Of a DNA stretch of 14,501 bases, positions 1 through 9,700 are shown one piece after another. A program made the translations under genes and the position numbers. The notes beneath the pieces were generated by a model. The model had not been told where the DNA came from. It made no database searches and saw nothing but the letters and a program-made list of their open reading frames with translations. Within the stretch, counting starts at the first letter, position 1, and the number at the start of each line of letters is the position of its first letter. Origin of the DNA: Clostridiales bacterium UBA7011 (GTDB lineage Bacteria > Bacillota > Clostridia > Oscillospirales > Butyricicoccaceae); the NCBI GenBank assembly GCA_002449635.1, contig DJXF01000056.1:1-14501 (forward strand), given 5' to 3'.

Positions 1-1
1 C

Positions 2-64
2 GCCGAGTGCGCCGCCGTTCTGAAAAGCTACCTCACCGGCGTGGGTGTCTCCCTTCTCTCCTGA
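2..64 (+). CDS. 3' end of an unrecognised gene (last 20 codons)
   Basis: One plus-strand frame stays open from the left edge to a TGA at 62-64 and reads AECAAVLKSYLTGVGVSLLS. Twenty bases after the stop begins a clear hairpin terminator, as expected for a real gene end. The codons are GC-rich like the rest of the window. The fragment is too short to assign to a family. The leucine/valine/glycine-rich tail could be a helix or a core strand, and I do not infer a function. The start lies outside the window. The gene converges on trmO. Confidence 0.55.
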   Translation, partial: AECAAVLKSYLTGVGVSLLS

Positions 65-83
65 TTCGATTTTCAGTGATAGC

Positions 84-118
84 AAAAAACCGTTTCGCAG
101 CTGCGAAGCGGTTTTTTT
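84..118. terminator. Bidirectional rho-independent terminator between convergent genes
   Basis: A hairpin centres on the perfect palindrome TTCGCAGCTGCGAA at 94-107. It extends outward with a T-G wobble and CCG/CGG pairs to about 90-111. Six A residues flank it on the left and nine T residues on the right, so an RNA read in either direction has a GC-rich stem followed by a U-run. It can end both the plus-strand gene that stops at 64 and the minus-strand trmO transcript that stops at 145. Confidence 0.9.
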
Positions 119-144
119 TTGCGTGTATTTGGTTTGTCCGACCG

Positions 145-834
145 TTATTCCGTCTGCCGGGTCACGCTGCACACGATCAGCCTGTCTTCCTCTACGCGAA
201 AGCGAACCTCCAGTCCGGCAAACGCCATGCCATATACGCGCGACGGGTCGCGTTGGTAGCGCGGACGGGGATCATATTCGAGAACGCCAATGAGCGCCTC
301 CCTGTGCTCCGGCGGGACCACGTTCAGCCACTGTTCGGCAATCTCCACCTTCAGCGCGGTCTGCACCGGCGCGGCAAAGCCCTCCTCCGCCTCGGGGTGA
401 CAGTCGGCGTACGGAATGTACGGCTTGATGTCATAAATCGGCGTGCCGTCCATCAGGTCGGCGCCGGACACATGCAGAACCGGCCCTTCCGGCGTCTGCA
501 ATTCGATTTTCTCCAGCCGCACGCAGGACAAGCCGAGCGGATTGGGACGAAACGGCGAGCGCGTGGCAAACACACCCAGCCGCGTGTTGCCGCCCAGACG
601 CGGCGGACGCACGGTCGGCGACCAGGTTTCCCGAATGCCCTCGGAGAACTGCCAGATAAGCCAGACGTGCGAAAAGCCCTCCAGTCCGCGCAGGGCATCC
701 GCATTGCGGTACGGCGGTTCAAACACGATCGATGCCTGCAGTCCGCTGACCAGTCCGCTCTGACGCGGAATGCCGAATTTCGTCGGAAAGGCGGAGCGAA
801 TGCGCGCAACCACCTTCATTTCATGTTGATTCAC
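145..834 (-). CDS. trmO: tRNA (adenine37-N6)-methyltransferase TrmO (TsaA/YaeB family)
   Basis: The 229-residue protein matches the TrmO family, which uses S-adenosylmethionine to N6-methylate t6A37 in threonine tRNA, giving m6t6A next to the anticodon. Family landmarks are clear: RIRSAF at 11-16, RPPRLGGN at 76-83, GVFATRSPFRPNPLGLS at 87-103, DGTPIYDIKPYIPYAD at 129-144 and DPRPRY at 188-193. The length is close to the E. coli protein (about 235). I chose the GTG at 834 because AGG of GAGGTGA sits 8 bases upstream, and because it leaves ten residues before the RIRS motif, as in E. coli. An ATG at 819 would give 224 residues. It is the last gene of the degV-sbcD-sbcC-trmO run, starting 5 bases after the sbcC stop codon with its ribosome-binding site overlapping that stop. 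An open frame continues upstream to 1152, but that part lies inside sbcC. Confidence 0.93.
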   Translation of the reverse strand: MNQHEMKVVARIRSAFPTKFGIPRQSGLVSGLQASIVFEPPYRNADALRGLEGFSHVWLIWQFSEGIRETWSPTVRPPRLGGNTRLGVFATRSPFRPNPLGLSCVRLEKIELQTPEGPVLHVSGADLMDGTPIYDIKPYIPYADCHPEAEEGFAAPVQTALKVEIAEQWLNVVPPEHREALIGVLEYDPRPRYQRDPSRVYGMAFAGLEVRFRVEEDRLIVCSVTRQTE

Positions 835-839
835 AGTGT

Positions 840-3800
840 TCACCTCACAATCAGCTGCGCCGTGCTGCCGGCGGTGCTGCGTTCGACTACAATCTGCCGC
901 CCGATGCGATCCTTCAGCTCGGCGACATGAGAAATGATGCCGATCATGCGGTCGCCGTCTGACAGGCGGGCGAGCACGCCGATCGCCTGCTCCAGCGCAT
1001 TGCTGTCGAGCGTGCCAAAGCCCTCGTCGATAAACACGGTTTCCACGCGCACGCCGCCCGCATAGCTCTGAATGACATCGGACATGCCGAGCGCGAGTGC
1101 CAGTGCGCCGAGGAAGGACTCGCCGCCCGACAGGGTTTTGACCGAACGGCACCGGCCGGTGTAGTGGTCGAGCACGTCGATGTCCAGACCGGTCTGGCTG
1201 CGGTTGTTCTCCGCCCTGCGCCGCCGCTGCATTTCATAGCGCCCCTGTGTCATATCGCGCAGGCGCAGATTCGCACGCTGCAGCACGCGCTCGAAATACA
1301 CCGCCTGCACATACTGCTCGAGCATCAGCTTTTGCTTGCCGGTCAGCTCGCCGTTTGCCGTCTGGGACAGCTCCCGCAGAGCTGCCGTCTGCTGCTCCAG
1401 CTCCTGCTGCTCCGCCTGTTTGTCCGAAATGCGCGCAAGAATGTCCCGATTGGTTCGAAGCCGTTCGCGGCGCGTGTTCAGCGCGGCCTCACACGCGGTG
1501 CATGCCGCCTCCGCCTGTGCGCGTGCGGTGCGCAGCGCATCCAGATCAGCTTTCGGCAGAGCGCGCGCCGCCGCCTCATATTCCGCCTCGAGTGATGCGG
1601 CTGCGGTCAGCGCGCGGTCAAACGAAGCAATCTCCTGTTCCAGCTGCTGCAGCTGCTCCGGCGGCAGCAGGGCGCGCTGATACTGCTCCCCGCTCGCAAA
1701 GCCCGCCTCGTGCAGCGCGGTCTGCCACATCTGCTGTGCTTCGGCCGCGGTCTGTTCGCTCTGCGCATACTGTGCGGTTTCCACGCGCACGCCCTCCTGC
1801 GCCGATGCAAGTGCCCGCTGATGACTCTCCCATTCCGCACGGCTCCGCTCACGCGCCGCGGACAGGGCATCGCGCTGCGTCCGGCACTGTGTCAGCCGCA
1901 CGCCGAGTGTGTCAACCTCGTCAAACGGAATCGCCGCGCGCAGCTGTGCCGCGGATGCGCGCAGACCCGCTGTCTCCTTTTCCGCCTGATGCAGCTGTTC
2001 CTCCGCCTGACGGGCCGCGCGCTCGCATGCGGGCTGCCGGCTTTCCATCTGCTCCAATTTCTCGCGCAGCTTCCGGTTTTCCGCCCGGCGCGCGGAAAGC
2101 TCCGTGCCGTTTTTCTCCAGCCGTGCGGTCTCCTGCTTCTGCTGCCGCAAAAGCTGCTCGATGTCCTGCCGCGTGTGCTCTGCACTGCCCGTCAGCTCCT
2201 CACAGGCGAGCTGTACCGCCTGCTGCGCACTCTCTGCCTTCGCGCGCTGTGCGCTGCACTGTGCACTCTGCGCGTGATATTGTGCGCGGCATTGTTCCAT
2301 GGCGCGGCGGCTTTCGTTGAGCTGCTGCTCGGTCGGCGCATCGGCGGACAGCTGTGCCGGCGCCGGATGCTCCCGCGCGCCGCAGACCGGACACGGCGCG
2401 CCGTCGAGCAGCGACTGCGCCAATATGCCCGCCTGTCCGCGGTTCCACGCGAGTTCCAGACCGCGGCAGCGCTGTTCCGCCTGCTGATACCGTGTCTCCG
2501 CCGCGAGAAACCGCTGCTGCTGCTCGCGCAGCACGGCGGCACACTGTTCATACTCGTCGAACTGCCGGAGCAGTCTGCCCAGCTGCTTTTCCCGCCGATG
2601 TGACGTATCCCAATCCGCGCGCAGCTGTGTCAGCGCGGCCTCCAGTCCCTGTTCCTCCGCCAGTCTGCCGCGCGCCTGTTCCATCGCCTTTGCGCTCTCA
2701 TCGCGCACGGCGGCGGTTTGTTCCATCTGCACGCGGCACGCCTGCTCCTTCCGCTGTGCCTGCTCCGCCTGTGCACACAGCTGCTTCCACCGCGCTGCCT
2801 GCTGTTCGGCATCGGCCAGACGGGTCATTTCGCTCTCCAGCGCCGCGATACGGTCTCCCGCCTGCTCCGCGGCGGCAAGTGCCTGCTCGAGCTGGGGCGT
2901 GCGGGCGGTCAGCCGCTCAATTTCCTGTTTCCTGCGCTGTACCCGCTCGTGCAGCTGACGGGCGCGCTGCTGTTCGGTCTGCCACGCATTCCACCTGGGC
3001 AGCACCTGTTCTCCGGCACGGCGTGCCGCCGCAAGACGCGCTTTTTTTGCGTCTGTTTCCGGCACATGCTGTGCGAGCTGCTCCCGCTTTGCGCGGGCTT
3101 CCGCCCACTTCTGACGCGTCTGCTCATCGCGCTCTGCCTTTGCCACCGCTTCGATGGCGCGGGTGCGTGCAACACGCAGTGCCTCGAGCCGCGTCTGTTC
3201 AGCGTCACATTGCTGCTCATCCGCCGCATTCTGCTGCCGGATACCCTCGAGCAGCGCGGACATCTGCTCCGGCTCAAGTGCGGCGAGCGGGCTGCCCTCC
3301 GCCAGGCGAAAGCCCTCCGCGTATTGCTCCGCTGCGCGGCGCGCCTGTTCACATTTTCTGTTCCACATCAGAAATTCCGCCTTGAGCTGCTTTTGCAGCC
3401 GGACAAGCGGTTCGGTGTGAAAGACGCGCCGAATGATTTCCGCGCGCGACCGGCTGTCCGCCGTCAGCAGCCTGAGAAATTCGCCCTGTGCAATCATGGA
3501 AATCTGCTTGAAGGACGAGCAGCCCACGCCGAGAATGCGTTCGATTTCCTCCGTCACGGCTGTCGCTCCCGCGACCGTGGAGCCGTCCGCACGGGTGAGC
3601 ACGGCATTCGCATTTTGCGTCACCGTGCCGCTGCCGCGCTTTTTCGGACGCTCATATTTGGGCGTGCGGTGAATGACGTACAGCTCGCCTGCATGGGTAA
3701 AGCGCAGATGCACATACGTTTCCGCCGAGGGCTGCGCAAAATCCGAGCGCAGCTGATCTGCCGCGCGCTGCGAGCCGCTCACCTCTCCGAACAGGGCGAA

Positions 3801-3947
3801 ACAGATGGCATCAAAAATGCTCGTCTTGCCCGCGCCCGTATCTCCGGTAATCAGAAACAGTCCCTGTGTGCCCAGCTGTTCGAGCGGCAGGGTCAGCTCA
3901 CCGGCATACGGACCGAACGCGCACACCGTCAGTTCAATCGGTTTCAT
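840..3947 (-). CDS. sbcC: Exonuclease SbcC, ATPase subunit of SbcCD (Rad50-like)
   Basis: A 1035-residue SMC/Rad50-type ATPase. With SbcD it forms the SbcCD nuclease, which opens DNA hairpins and trims blocked double-strand ends. The N-terminus carries the Walker A loop GDTGAGKT at 35-42. The zinc hook CPVC lies at 519-522, halfway along, with very long alanine-, glutamine-, glutamate- and arginine-rich coiled coils on both sides (about 180-515 and 530-880). The C-terminal half-domain has the ABC signature LSGGE at 939-943 and Walker B VFIDEGFGTLD from 971. Length and order are normal for the family. The start at 3947 lies 14 bases inside the end of sbcD, so translation is probably coupled. 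The coil region is rich in GCG/CTG codons and produces several long shadow frames on both strands. No disruption is seen. Confidence 0.97.
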   Translation of the reverse strand: MKPIELTVCAFGPYAGELTLPLEQLGTQGLFLITGDTGAGKTSIFDAICFALFGEVSGSQRAADQLRSDFAQPSAETYVHLRFTHAGELYVIHRTPKYERPKKRGSGTVTQNANAVLTRADGSTVAGATAVTEEIERILGVGCSSFKQISMIAQGEFLRLLTADSRSRAEIIRRVFHTEPLVRLQKQLKAEFLMWNRKCEQARRAAEQYAEGFRLAEGSPLAALEPEQMSALLEGIRQQNAADEQQCDAEQTRLEALRVARTRAIEAVAKAERDEQTRQKWAEARAKREQLAQHVPETDAKKARLAAARRAGEQVLPRWNAWQTEQQRARQLHERVQRRKQEIERLTARTPQLEQALAAAEQAGDRIAALESEMTRLADAEQQAARWKQLCAQAEQAQRKEQACRVQMEQTAAVRDESAKAMEQARGRLAEEQGLEAALTQLRADWDTSHRREKQLGRLLRQFDEYEQCAAVLREQQQRFLAAETRYQQAEQRCRGLELAWNRGQAGILAQSLLDGAPCPVCGAREHPAPAQLSADAPTEQQLNESRRAMEQCRAQYHAQSAQCSAQRAKAESAQQAVQLACEELTGSAEHTRQDIEQLLRQQKQETARLEKNGTELSARRAENRKLREKLEQMESRQPACERAARQAEEQLHQAEKETAGLRASAAQLRAAIPFDEVDTLGVRLTQCRTQRDALSAARERSRAEWESHQRALASAQEGVRVETAQYAQSEQTAAEAQQMWQTALHEAGFASGEQYQRALLPPEQLQQLEQEIASFDRALTAAASLEAEYEAAARALPKADLDALRTARAQAEAACTACEAALNTRRERLRTNRDILARISDKQAEQQELEQQTAALRELSQTANGELTGKQKLMLEQYVQAVYFERVLQRANLRLRDMTQGRYEMQRRRRAENNRSQTGLDIDVLDHYTGRCRSVKTLSGGESFLGALALALGMSDVIQSYAGGVRVETVFIDEGFGTLDSNALEQAIGVLARLSDGDRMIGIISHVAELKDRIGRQIVVERSTAGSTAQLIVR

Positions 3948-5094
3948 CGCTGTCCTCCAATCCGCGGCAGATGCGGCTGACCGCCTCCTGCTGCCATTCG
4001 CTCATCTCCCGTCCGTTCTGCTCCGCAAAAAACTGCGCAAACAGCTGCGCCGGTGTCAGCCTGCGCACGGCATCCTCCTGCCCGATTCCACCGGCATCCT
4101 GCGCCCGCGTGCGGGAATTGTCAAAATCCAGCCGCATCAGATTGGGATACACCGCGCGCAGTGCGCCCTGTGCGTCGTACAGCTCCTCCTCATCGGTGAG
4201 CGTCACGCGCAGATAATCCTCCGGATCGCCCGCGCGCACGACAAGGCCGCTGACAACATCCGCCAGTGCGCCGCGCAGCTCGCGCATATCGTGCAGCGGC
4301 CGGAGCGGGAGCAGCTCGACAGCCGCCTCCTGCCCCGCGGACAGCGTCACGAGCGGGACGGTTTTCCGAGAACGCGCCTCGGAAAACGAATATTTGAGCG
4401 GAGAGCCGGCATACCGCACGGTATCGCGCCCCATGCGCTGCGGGCAGTGCAGATGCCCGAGCGCGACGTAATCAAACCGGTCAAACAGGGCCACATCCAC
4501 CGCATCCAGTCCGCCCACCGGCACGACCTCCGATTCCGACTGCTCCGGCAGCGCGCCGCCGACGGTCACAAAGGCATGTGCCAGCAGAACATGCCGCGCC
4601 TGTGCATCCCACTCCAGCTGCTCCAGTGCGGCCTGCACCGCACACTGCTGCGTGCTCTCGGCGAGTCCGAGCCGTTCGCGCAGCTCCGACGGCCGCAGCC
4701 ACGGCAGCAGATGAAACTGCACCGCACAGCCGTCCGCATCGCGCAGCGTCACCGCCTGCACGCACCCGTCAAAGGTGCCGGACAGGTGCACGCCCTGCCG
4801 GGCAAGCAGCCGCTGTCCGAAATTCAGCCGGTCGCCCGCGTCATGATTGCCGCTGATCGCGAGCACCGGAATGCCCGCCGCGCCGAGCGACGTAAAAAAG
4901 CTGTCGAACAGACCGACAGCTTCTGCGGGCGGGATGGATTTGTCATAAATATCTCCGGCAATGACAACGGCATCCGCGCGCTGCTGCTTTGCCATCTGCA
5001 CGATCTGCTCCAGAACAAAGCGCTGATCCTCCAGCATGGAAAACCCGTGTACGCGCTTGCCCAGATGCAGATCGCTGAGATGTAAAAATTTCAT
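3934..5094 (-). CDS. sbcD: Exonuclease SbcD, Mre11-like nuclease subunit of SbcCD
   Basis: A 386-residue calcineurin-type phosphoesterase, the manganese-dependent nuclease partner of SbcC. Metal-binding motifs appear in the expected order: SDLHLGK at 7-13 (Asp8, His10), GDIYD at 47-51 (Asp48), SGNHD at 81-85 (Asn83, His84), LAHAF at 171-175 (His173) and GHLH at 213-216. The C-terminal third is less conserved and would hold the capping and SbcC-binding region. The ATG at 5094 follows the degV stop codon by 9 bases. The sequence TGAGGA, made partly of that stop codon, provides the ribosome-binding site. The 3' end overlaps the sbcC start by 14 bases, fitting a stoichiometric complex made from one message. 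Confidence 0.97.
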   Translation of the reverse strand: MKFLHLSDLHLGKRVHGFSMLEDQRFVLEQIVQMAKQQRADAVVIAGDIYDKSIPPAEAVGLFDSFFTSLGAAGIPVLAISGNHDAGDRLNFGQRLLARQGVHLSGTFDGCVQAVTLRDADGCAVQFHLLPWLRPSELRERLGLAESTQQCAVQAALEQLEWDAQARHVLLAHAFVTVGGALPEQSESEVVPVGGLDAVDVALFDRFDYVALGHLHCPQRMGRDTVRYAGSPLKYSFSEARSRKTVPLVTLSAGQEAAVELLPLRPLHDMRELRGALADVVSGLVVRAGDPEDYLRVTLTDEEELYDAQGALRAVYPNLMRLDFDNSRTRAQDAGGIGQEDAVRRLTPAQLFAQFFAEQNGREMSEWQQEAVSRICRGLEDSDETD

Positions 5095-5103
5095 TTGATG
5101 TCC

Positions 5104-5973
5104 TCACATATCGTCGTCCAGAACCTGTACCGCGGCACCGAGCAGATGCGGCCCGACATACGATGCCAGCGTACAGTCGATTTCGCCGAAAAACTCCTCC
5201 ACATAGTCGGGTGCCGCGCGGCGCAGCAGCTCGGCGACCTCCTGTCCTTCCTCCGGCGCACCGCCGTGGGCCCACATGATGTTGTAGCGTTTTTCGGGAT
5301 CAATATGAGAAATTGCGGTCTGTATCAGCTTTTTGACCGCAGCGGCGCGGCCGCGCACCTTGACAATGCTCGTCAGCTCGCCGGTGGCCGTGTCGAACGT
5401 GAGAATCGGCTTGATGCCGAGCGCGGTTCCCGCAACCGCGGTGACCTTGCCGATGCGCCCGCCGCGGTGCAGATATTCCAGTGTGTCCAGCGTAAAGAAC
5501 GGGAACGTGTTTTTCATCACCCGCGGGGTCAGCTCCAGCAGCTGCTCCCACGTCTTCCCCTCCTCCATCAGCCGCGCCAGTGTCAGAATCATTGCCGCCT
5601 GACCGAGACTGCCGCTGCGCGAATCAAACACCGCGATTTCCAGTCCTTCAAATTCCTGTGCGAGCAGGCAGGTCATCTGATAGCAGCCGCTCAGACCGCT
5701 CGACAGCATGATGGCGATTGCCCTGTCAAAGCCGTCCGCGCGCACCTGACGAAAGGTCTCCAGAATCGCCTCGCCGGACGGCAGAGAGGTCTTTGGCATC
5801 TCCTCATCCAGGCGGGCATAGACCTCGTCCGGCGTGATGTCCACACCGTCCCGATACGAGCCGTCCGAGAAGGTGACAGTATACGGAATCGTATAGATCG
5901 GATACTGCTTTGCACATTCCTTCGAGATATCTGCGCCGGAGTCCGTAATCAGCGCGATTTTTTGCGAGCTCAT
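5104..5973 (-). CDS. DegV family fatty-acid-binding protein
   Basis: A 289-residue DegV-family protein. Members bind a single long-chain fatty acid, and in some Firmicutes (FakB) they present it to the kinase FakA for phosphorylation. Diagnostic stretches are ITDSGAD at 9-15, SSGLSGCYQ at 91-99, DSRSGSLGQ about 30 residues later, and a GGRIGK...LGIKPIL segment in the second domain. I place the start at the ATG at 5973, preceded by AAAGGAAG. A TTG at 5994 in the same frame would add seven residues and has GAGGAG upstream, so it is a weaker alternative. It is the first gene of the operon with sbcDC and trmO. No DhaK/FakA-like kinase is in the window, so the fatty-acid kinase role is only inferred. 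Link to sbcDC function is not obvious. Confidence 0.92.
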   Translation of the reverse strand: MSSQKIALITDSGADISKECAKQYPIYTIPYTVTFSDGSYRDGVDITPDEVYARLDEEMPKTSLPSGEAILETFRQVRADGFDRAIAIMLSSGLSGCYQMTCLLAQEFEGLEIAVFDSRSGSLGQAAMILTLARLMEEGKTWEQLLELTPRVMKNTFPFFTLDTLEYLHRGGRIGKVTAVAGTALGIKPILTFDTATGELTSIVKVRGRAAAVKKLIQTAISHIDPEKRYNIMWAHGGAPEEGQEVAELLRRAAPDYVEEFFGEIDCTLASYVGPHLLGAAVQVLDDDM

Positions 5974-6051
5974 GCGTTGTTCTTCCTTTCCCAATTCTCC
6001 TCAAAACGTGTCTTCTGCGCCGGAATCCGCGCAAAAATATCACACAATGTC

Positions 6052-6081
6052 ATTATATCACAGTCCTGCAGCCGTGTGCAA
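6052..6081 (-). promoter_or_regulatory. Promoter of the degV-sbcDC-trmO operon
   Basis: On the minus strand a perfect -10 box TATAAT (6057-6052) lies 18 bases after a -35-like TTGCAC (6081-6076), placing the transcript start near 6045, about 70 bases before the degV ATG. It lies in the only gap between tetR and degV. A heptamer, ATATCAC on the plus strand, occurs at 6037-6043 and again at 6055-6061, overlapping the -10 box; this could be chance. No operator palindrome is obvious. Confidence 0.75.
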
Positions 6082-6095
6082 TCACAAACGGGCCA

Positions 6096-6722
6096 TCAGC
6101 CGCGATTGTCCCGCGGGCGCAGCGCCCGGCAGATCATTTCCACCGCCATGCGCCGCTGTGCGGGGTCAGATGCCTTCGCGCGGGAAATCCGGCAGGAGGC
6201 TGTCTGCCCGAACAGCGCGGACAGAATCACATATTCACAAAAGCGGTCTGTCAGTGCGGGGTCGATTTCCCCCGTCCGCCTGCCGGCGCTGAGCAGCTGC
6301 TGCTCCGCCTGCTGCAGCCGGCGATAGGTTCGCTCCTTATCCGAAGGGCTGTGCTCCTCGAGGAATTTCCGCTGCTCGAGCGGAACCGAGGCGATCAGCT
6401 CGGACAGGGCCGCGAACGGCAGCACGCGCTCGTCATTCAGTCCGTCAAAAAAATGCTCCAGAATACAGCGCAGCGTTGTCATCTCCTGCATCGACTGCTC
6501 GAGCCGGCCGAGCAGCTGCTCGAGGGCATAAAACACCGCGCGGGAGATGATCTCCTCCTTGGAGGAAAAATATTCGTACAGCGTGCCCTTGCCGACGCCG
6601 GCGGCGCTCGCAATGTCCTGTACTTTGATGCTCGAATAGTGTCGACCGTCACGCGCAAGGGCAAACAGCCCCTGAAACGCGGCGATTTCCTTCGAGGAAC
6701 AGGTGTTCGCTTTTTCAGTCAT
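6096..6722 (-). CDS. TetR/AcrR family transcriptional regulator, probable repressor of the adjacent RND pump
   Basis: A 208-residue one-domain-plus-ligand-pocket repressor of the TetR family. The N-terminal helix-turn-helix spans about 32-58, with IKVQDIASAAGVGKGTLYEY followed by FSSKEEI, the typical TetR DNA-binding signature. The C-terminal part is helical and divergent, as usual for the ligand-binding domain. The ATG at 6722 has GGAGAGGAGAAGG just upstream. An open frame reaches 6782 but lies inside the pump gene. The start overlaps the end of the RND gene by 8 bases, so it is probably translationally coupled and needs no promoter of its own. A perfect palindrome beside the pump promoter is the likely binding site, giving negative feedback. 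The inducer cannot be read from sequence. No terminator is visible after it. Confidence 0.93.
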   Translation of the reverse strand: MTEKANTCSSKEIAAFQGLFALARDGRHYSSIKVQDIASAAGVGKGTLYEYFSSKEEIISRAVFYALEQLLGRLEQSMQEMTTLRCILEHFFDGLNDERVLPFAALSELIASVPLEQRKFLEEHSPSDKERTYRRLQQAEQQLLSAGRRTGEIDPALTDRFCEYVILSALFGQTASCRISRAKASDPAQRRMAVEMICRALRPRDNRG

Positions 6723-9700
6723 CCGCCTTCTCCTCTCCGATGTCAATCCGGTTTGGCGTTTCCCGCCGGTGGAACAGGTCATAGATCACCGGCACGACAA
6801 TCAGCGTCAGCACGGTCGCATAGGTCAGTCCGCCGATGACGACAATCGCCATCGCCTGCCCCATTTCGCCGCCGGTGCCCAGTCCCATCGCCATGGTGGA
6901 CATGGCGAGAATGGTGGTCAGGGCGGTCATCAGAATCGGACGAATGCGCATTTTGCCCGACTCCACAAGCGCCTCGCGCTTGGGCATGCCCTCCAGCCGC
7001 AGGTCGTTGACGCAGCTGACAAACACAATGCCGTTGTTGACGACAACGCCTGCGAGAATGATAAAGCCGAGCATCGCCAGCACGGACAGCTCCTGACGGG
7101 TGATTACGAGCGCGAGCAGGCCGCCGGTAAACGCGAGCGGCATGGTGAACATGACGATAAACGGGCTGCGCAGGCTCTGGAACTGCGCCACCATAATCAG
7201 ATAAATAAAGATCACGGCGAGCAGAAGCATGAGCAGAAGATCCTTCATCGAATCGTTGATCGTCTGCGTTTCGCCGGAAATCTCCGCGCGCATGCCCTCC
7301 GGCATGTCGCAGTCATCCAGCATCGCCTGCACCTCACGGCTGACGAGCGAAATGTTGTGGTCGTCATCCACGGCCGCCGTGACCGACATCGTGCGCTCGT
7401 TGTTTTCGCGGTTGATGGCGGCGGGCGCGCGGCTCTCGCTCTGGGAGGCGATCTGGTCGAGCGGAACCTCTGTCGTCTCCCCCGTCTGCGCATCCGTGGA
7501 GGTCACGGTCTGCTTCATGATGTTCTCCGCCGTGACCGTCGACGGCTTGATGACAACGACCGGCAGCTCCTCCTGTCCGACCTTGAGCGTCGTCGATTTG
7601 ACCTCACTGGTCAGCTCGGAGGCCAGCTCGCCGTAGACCTGTGCCACGGTCAGTCCCCTGCGCATCGCCTCGTCCTTGTTGACGGTGACGACCTTCTGCG
7701 GGTCAGGGTCCTCGTTTCCGTCGGAGATATCCTTCAGGCCCTCAATTTCTTCGAGTTTTTTCGCCAGACCGGCGCAGACCTCCTGCAGCTGACCGAGATC
7801 GTCGCCGTACACGTCGATCTGCACGCCCGAGCCGGAAATCGCGCTCATGTCCATCGTCGACTCCGACACGCTGATTTCCGCGCTCAGTCCCTTTGTCTTT
7901 TCGCGTATGGTGTCGGCTATCGCCGCGTTGTCCGCCTTTTCCTCCAGCAGCAGATAGAACTCGGCGGTATCCGCACTGCCCGTGCCGAGCGACAGCATGC
8001 CGCCGCCCCCGCGCATCGCACCGACCGTCTGCACGCCGTCGATTTCCTGCATGAGCTTCATCGCCTTGTCGATCGTCGCCTCCGCCGTCGTCTGGTCGGT
8101 ATCGTCCGGCAGCGTCAGCGTCGCGCTCATCTGATCGGACGACATGTTGGGCAGAAAGCTCATGCCGATGCGCGTGGCGAGCACGCAGGCCACCGCAAAC
8201 AGGCCGATGACGCCGCTCAGCGTAAGCGCGCGGTGCGACAGACACCAGCGCAGACCGTCGGCATATCTGTCGATCAGCCCGTCAAAACGGCTGTGTGATC
8301 TGCCCGCTTCTTTGCCCAGCATGCGCGAGCCCATGGCCGGAACGACCGTCAGCGCGACAATCAGCGACGCGGACAGCGAATAGGCGATGGTCAGACCCAT
8401 ATCGGTGAACAGCTGACGGGAAAGGCCCTTGGTAAACACGATCGGCACAAACACACAGATGGTCGTCAGCGTGGAGGCAAAGATTGCCCCGCCAACCTGC
8501 TGCGCGCCGTGCACCGCCGCCTTCGGCGCAGGCATTCCCAGACTGCGCAGGCGGTAGATGTTCTCAATGACGACAATCGAGTTGTCGACCAGCATGCCCA
8601 CGCCGAGCGCGAGTCCGGACAGGGAGATCAGATTGAGCGTCAGATTGCTGAAATACATCAGCACAATCGCAAACAGCACGCTCAGCGGAATGCTGAACGC
8701 GATAATGATCGTCGGCCGGATATCGCGCAGAAACAGCAACAGCACCAGAACGGCAAGCAGGCCGCCGTAAATGAGATTGGACAGGACATTTTCCACAATC
8801 AGGTGGATGTAGTCGCCCTGATCCATCAGCGGCGTGACATGTACGCTGTCATCCTCCTGTGCAATCGCTTCGATCTCCCTGTTGATGCGGTCGGACACCT
8901 CGGCGGTAGAGGCCGTGGACTGCTTGGAAAAGCTGAGCACGACCGCGTCATTGCCGTTGACCTTGGCATAGGCGCTGTCCTCCGCCTCGCTCGCATACTC
9001 CACCGACGCCACATCGCGCAGGCGGATGTCGCCGATGCTGTCTATATCCATGTGGAACAGAATCATATCCGACAGCTGATCGACCGAATCATAGGTCTCG
9101 CCGACCTTGAGGATATAGGAGCGGTCGCCGCTGTCCTTGACATAGCCCGCGGGCATTTCAAAATTCTCCGCGATGAGAATATTGCTGATCATATCCGCGG
9201 TGATAATACCGCTGATATCGGCATTTTTGTAGGCGGCGTCGCGCGCTTCCTCAAACTGTTTGGTCGCCTCGTCCAGCTGCTGCTGTGCATTTTCCAGCGA
9301 TGCGGTGCCGACTGCCAGCTGGGTCGAGCCCTCCGCGACCTGCAGCGTCGCCTCGATTTTGCTCGCCTCCAGCTTCGCGTAGGCGTCCTGTGCCTGCTTG
9401 AGCGCGTCCTCCAGTTGCGGCTTCATCGCGGAAATCGTCATCAGGCGCGTGTTGATGTTGCGCAGCTCGGTCTCAATTTCTCCGACGCGCGCGGCGGCAT
9501 ACCCCGAGGCGGTCGCAAGTGCGGCAAAATCCGCACGGGAGACATTCGCCAGCTGCGACGCGTCCGCGCCCTGCGGCAGCGCTTCGGTGATCGCCGCGAC
9601 CGCCTTCCCGAACGCCTCATCGGACATTCTTCCGATGTAGTCCGCCGGATCCTTCAGCCCGGCAATCAGCTCCTTGGACGATTCGGACAGCTTTTCCAAA

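Noticed and set aside
835..1152. Upstream extension of the trmO frame to 335 codons
   Set aside because: It overlaps the conserved ATPase end of sbcC, and the family N-terminus is fully accounted for by the GTG at 834.
1164..3980. Several open frames of 140-420 codons on the plus strand opposite sbcC
   Set aside because: The repetitive GCG/CTG codons of the coiled coil leave stop-free antisense frames. None shows a domain or start signal.
8580..8590. Loss of AcrB Asp408 and Lys940 equivalents (Asn at pump residues 693 and about 1208) as a sign of an inactive pump
   Set aside because: The LVDNSIVVIEN and VVVNNGIV forms are, as I recall, common in functional HAE1-type transporters outside the AcrB group. 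The rest of the protein is intact.
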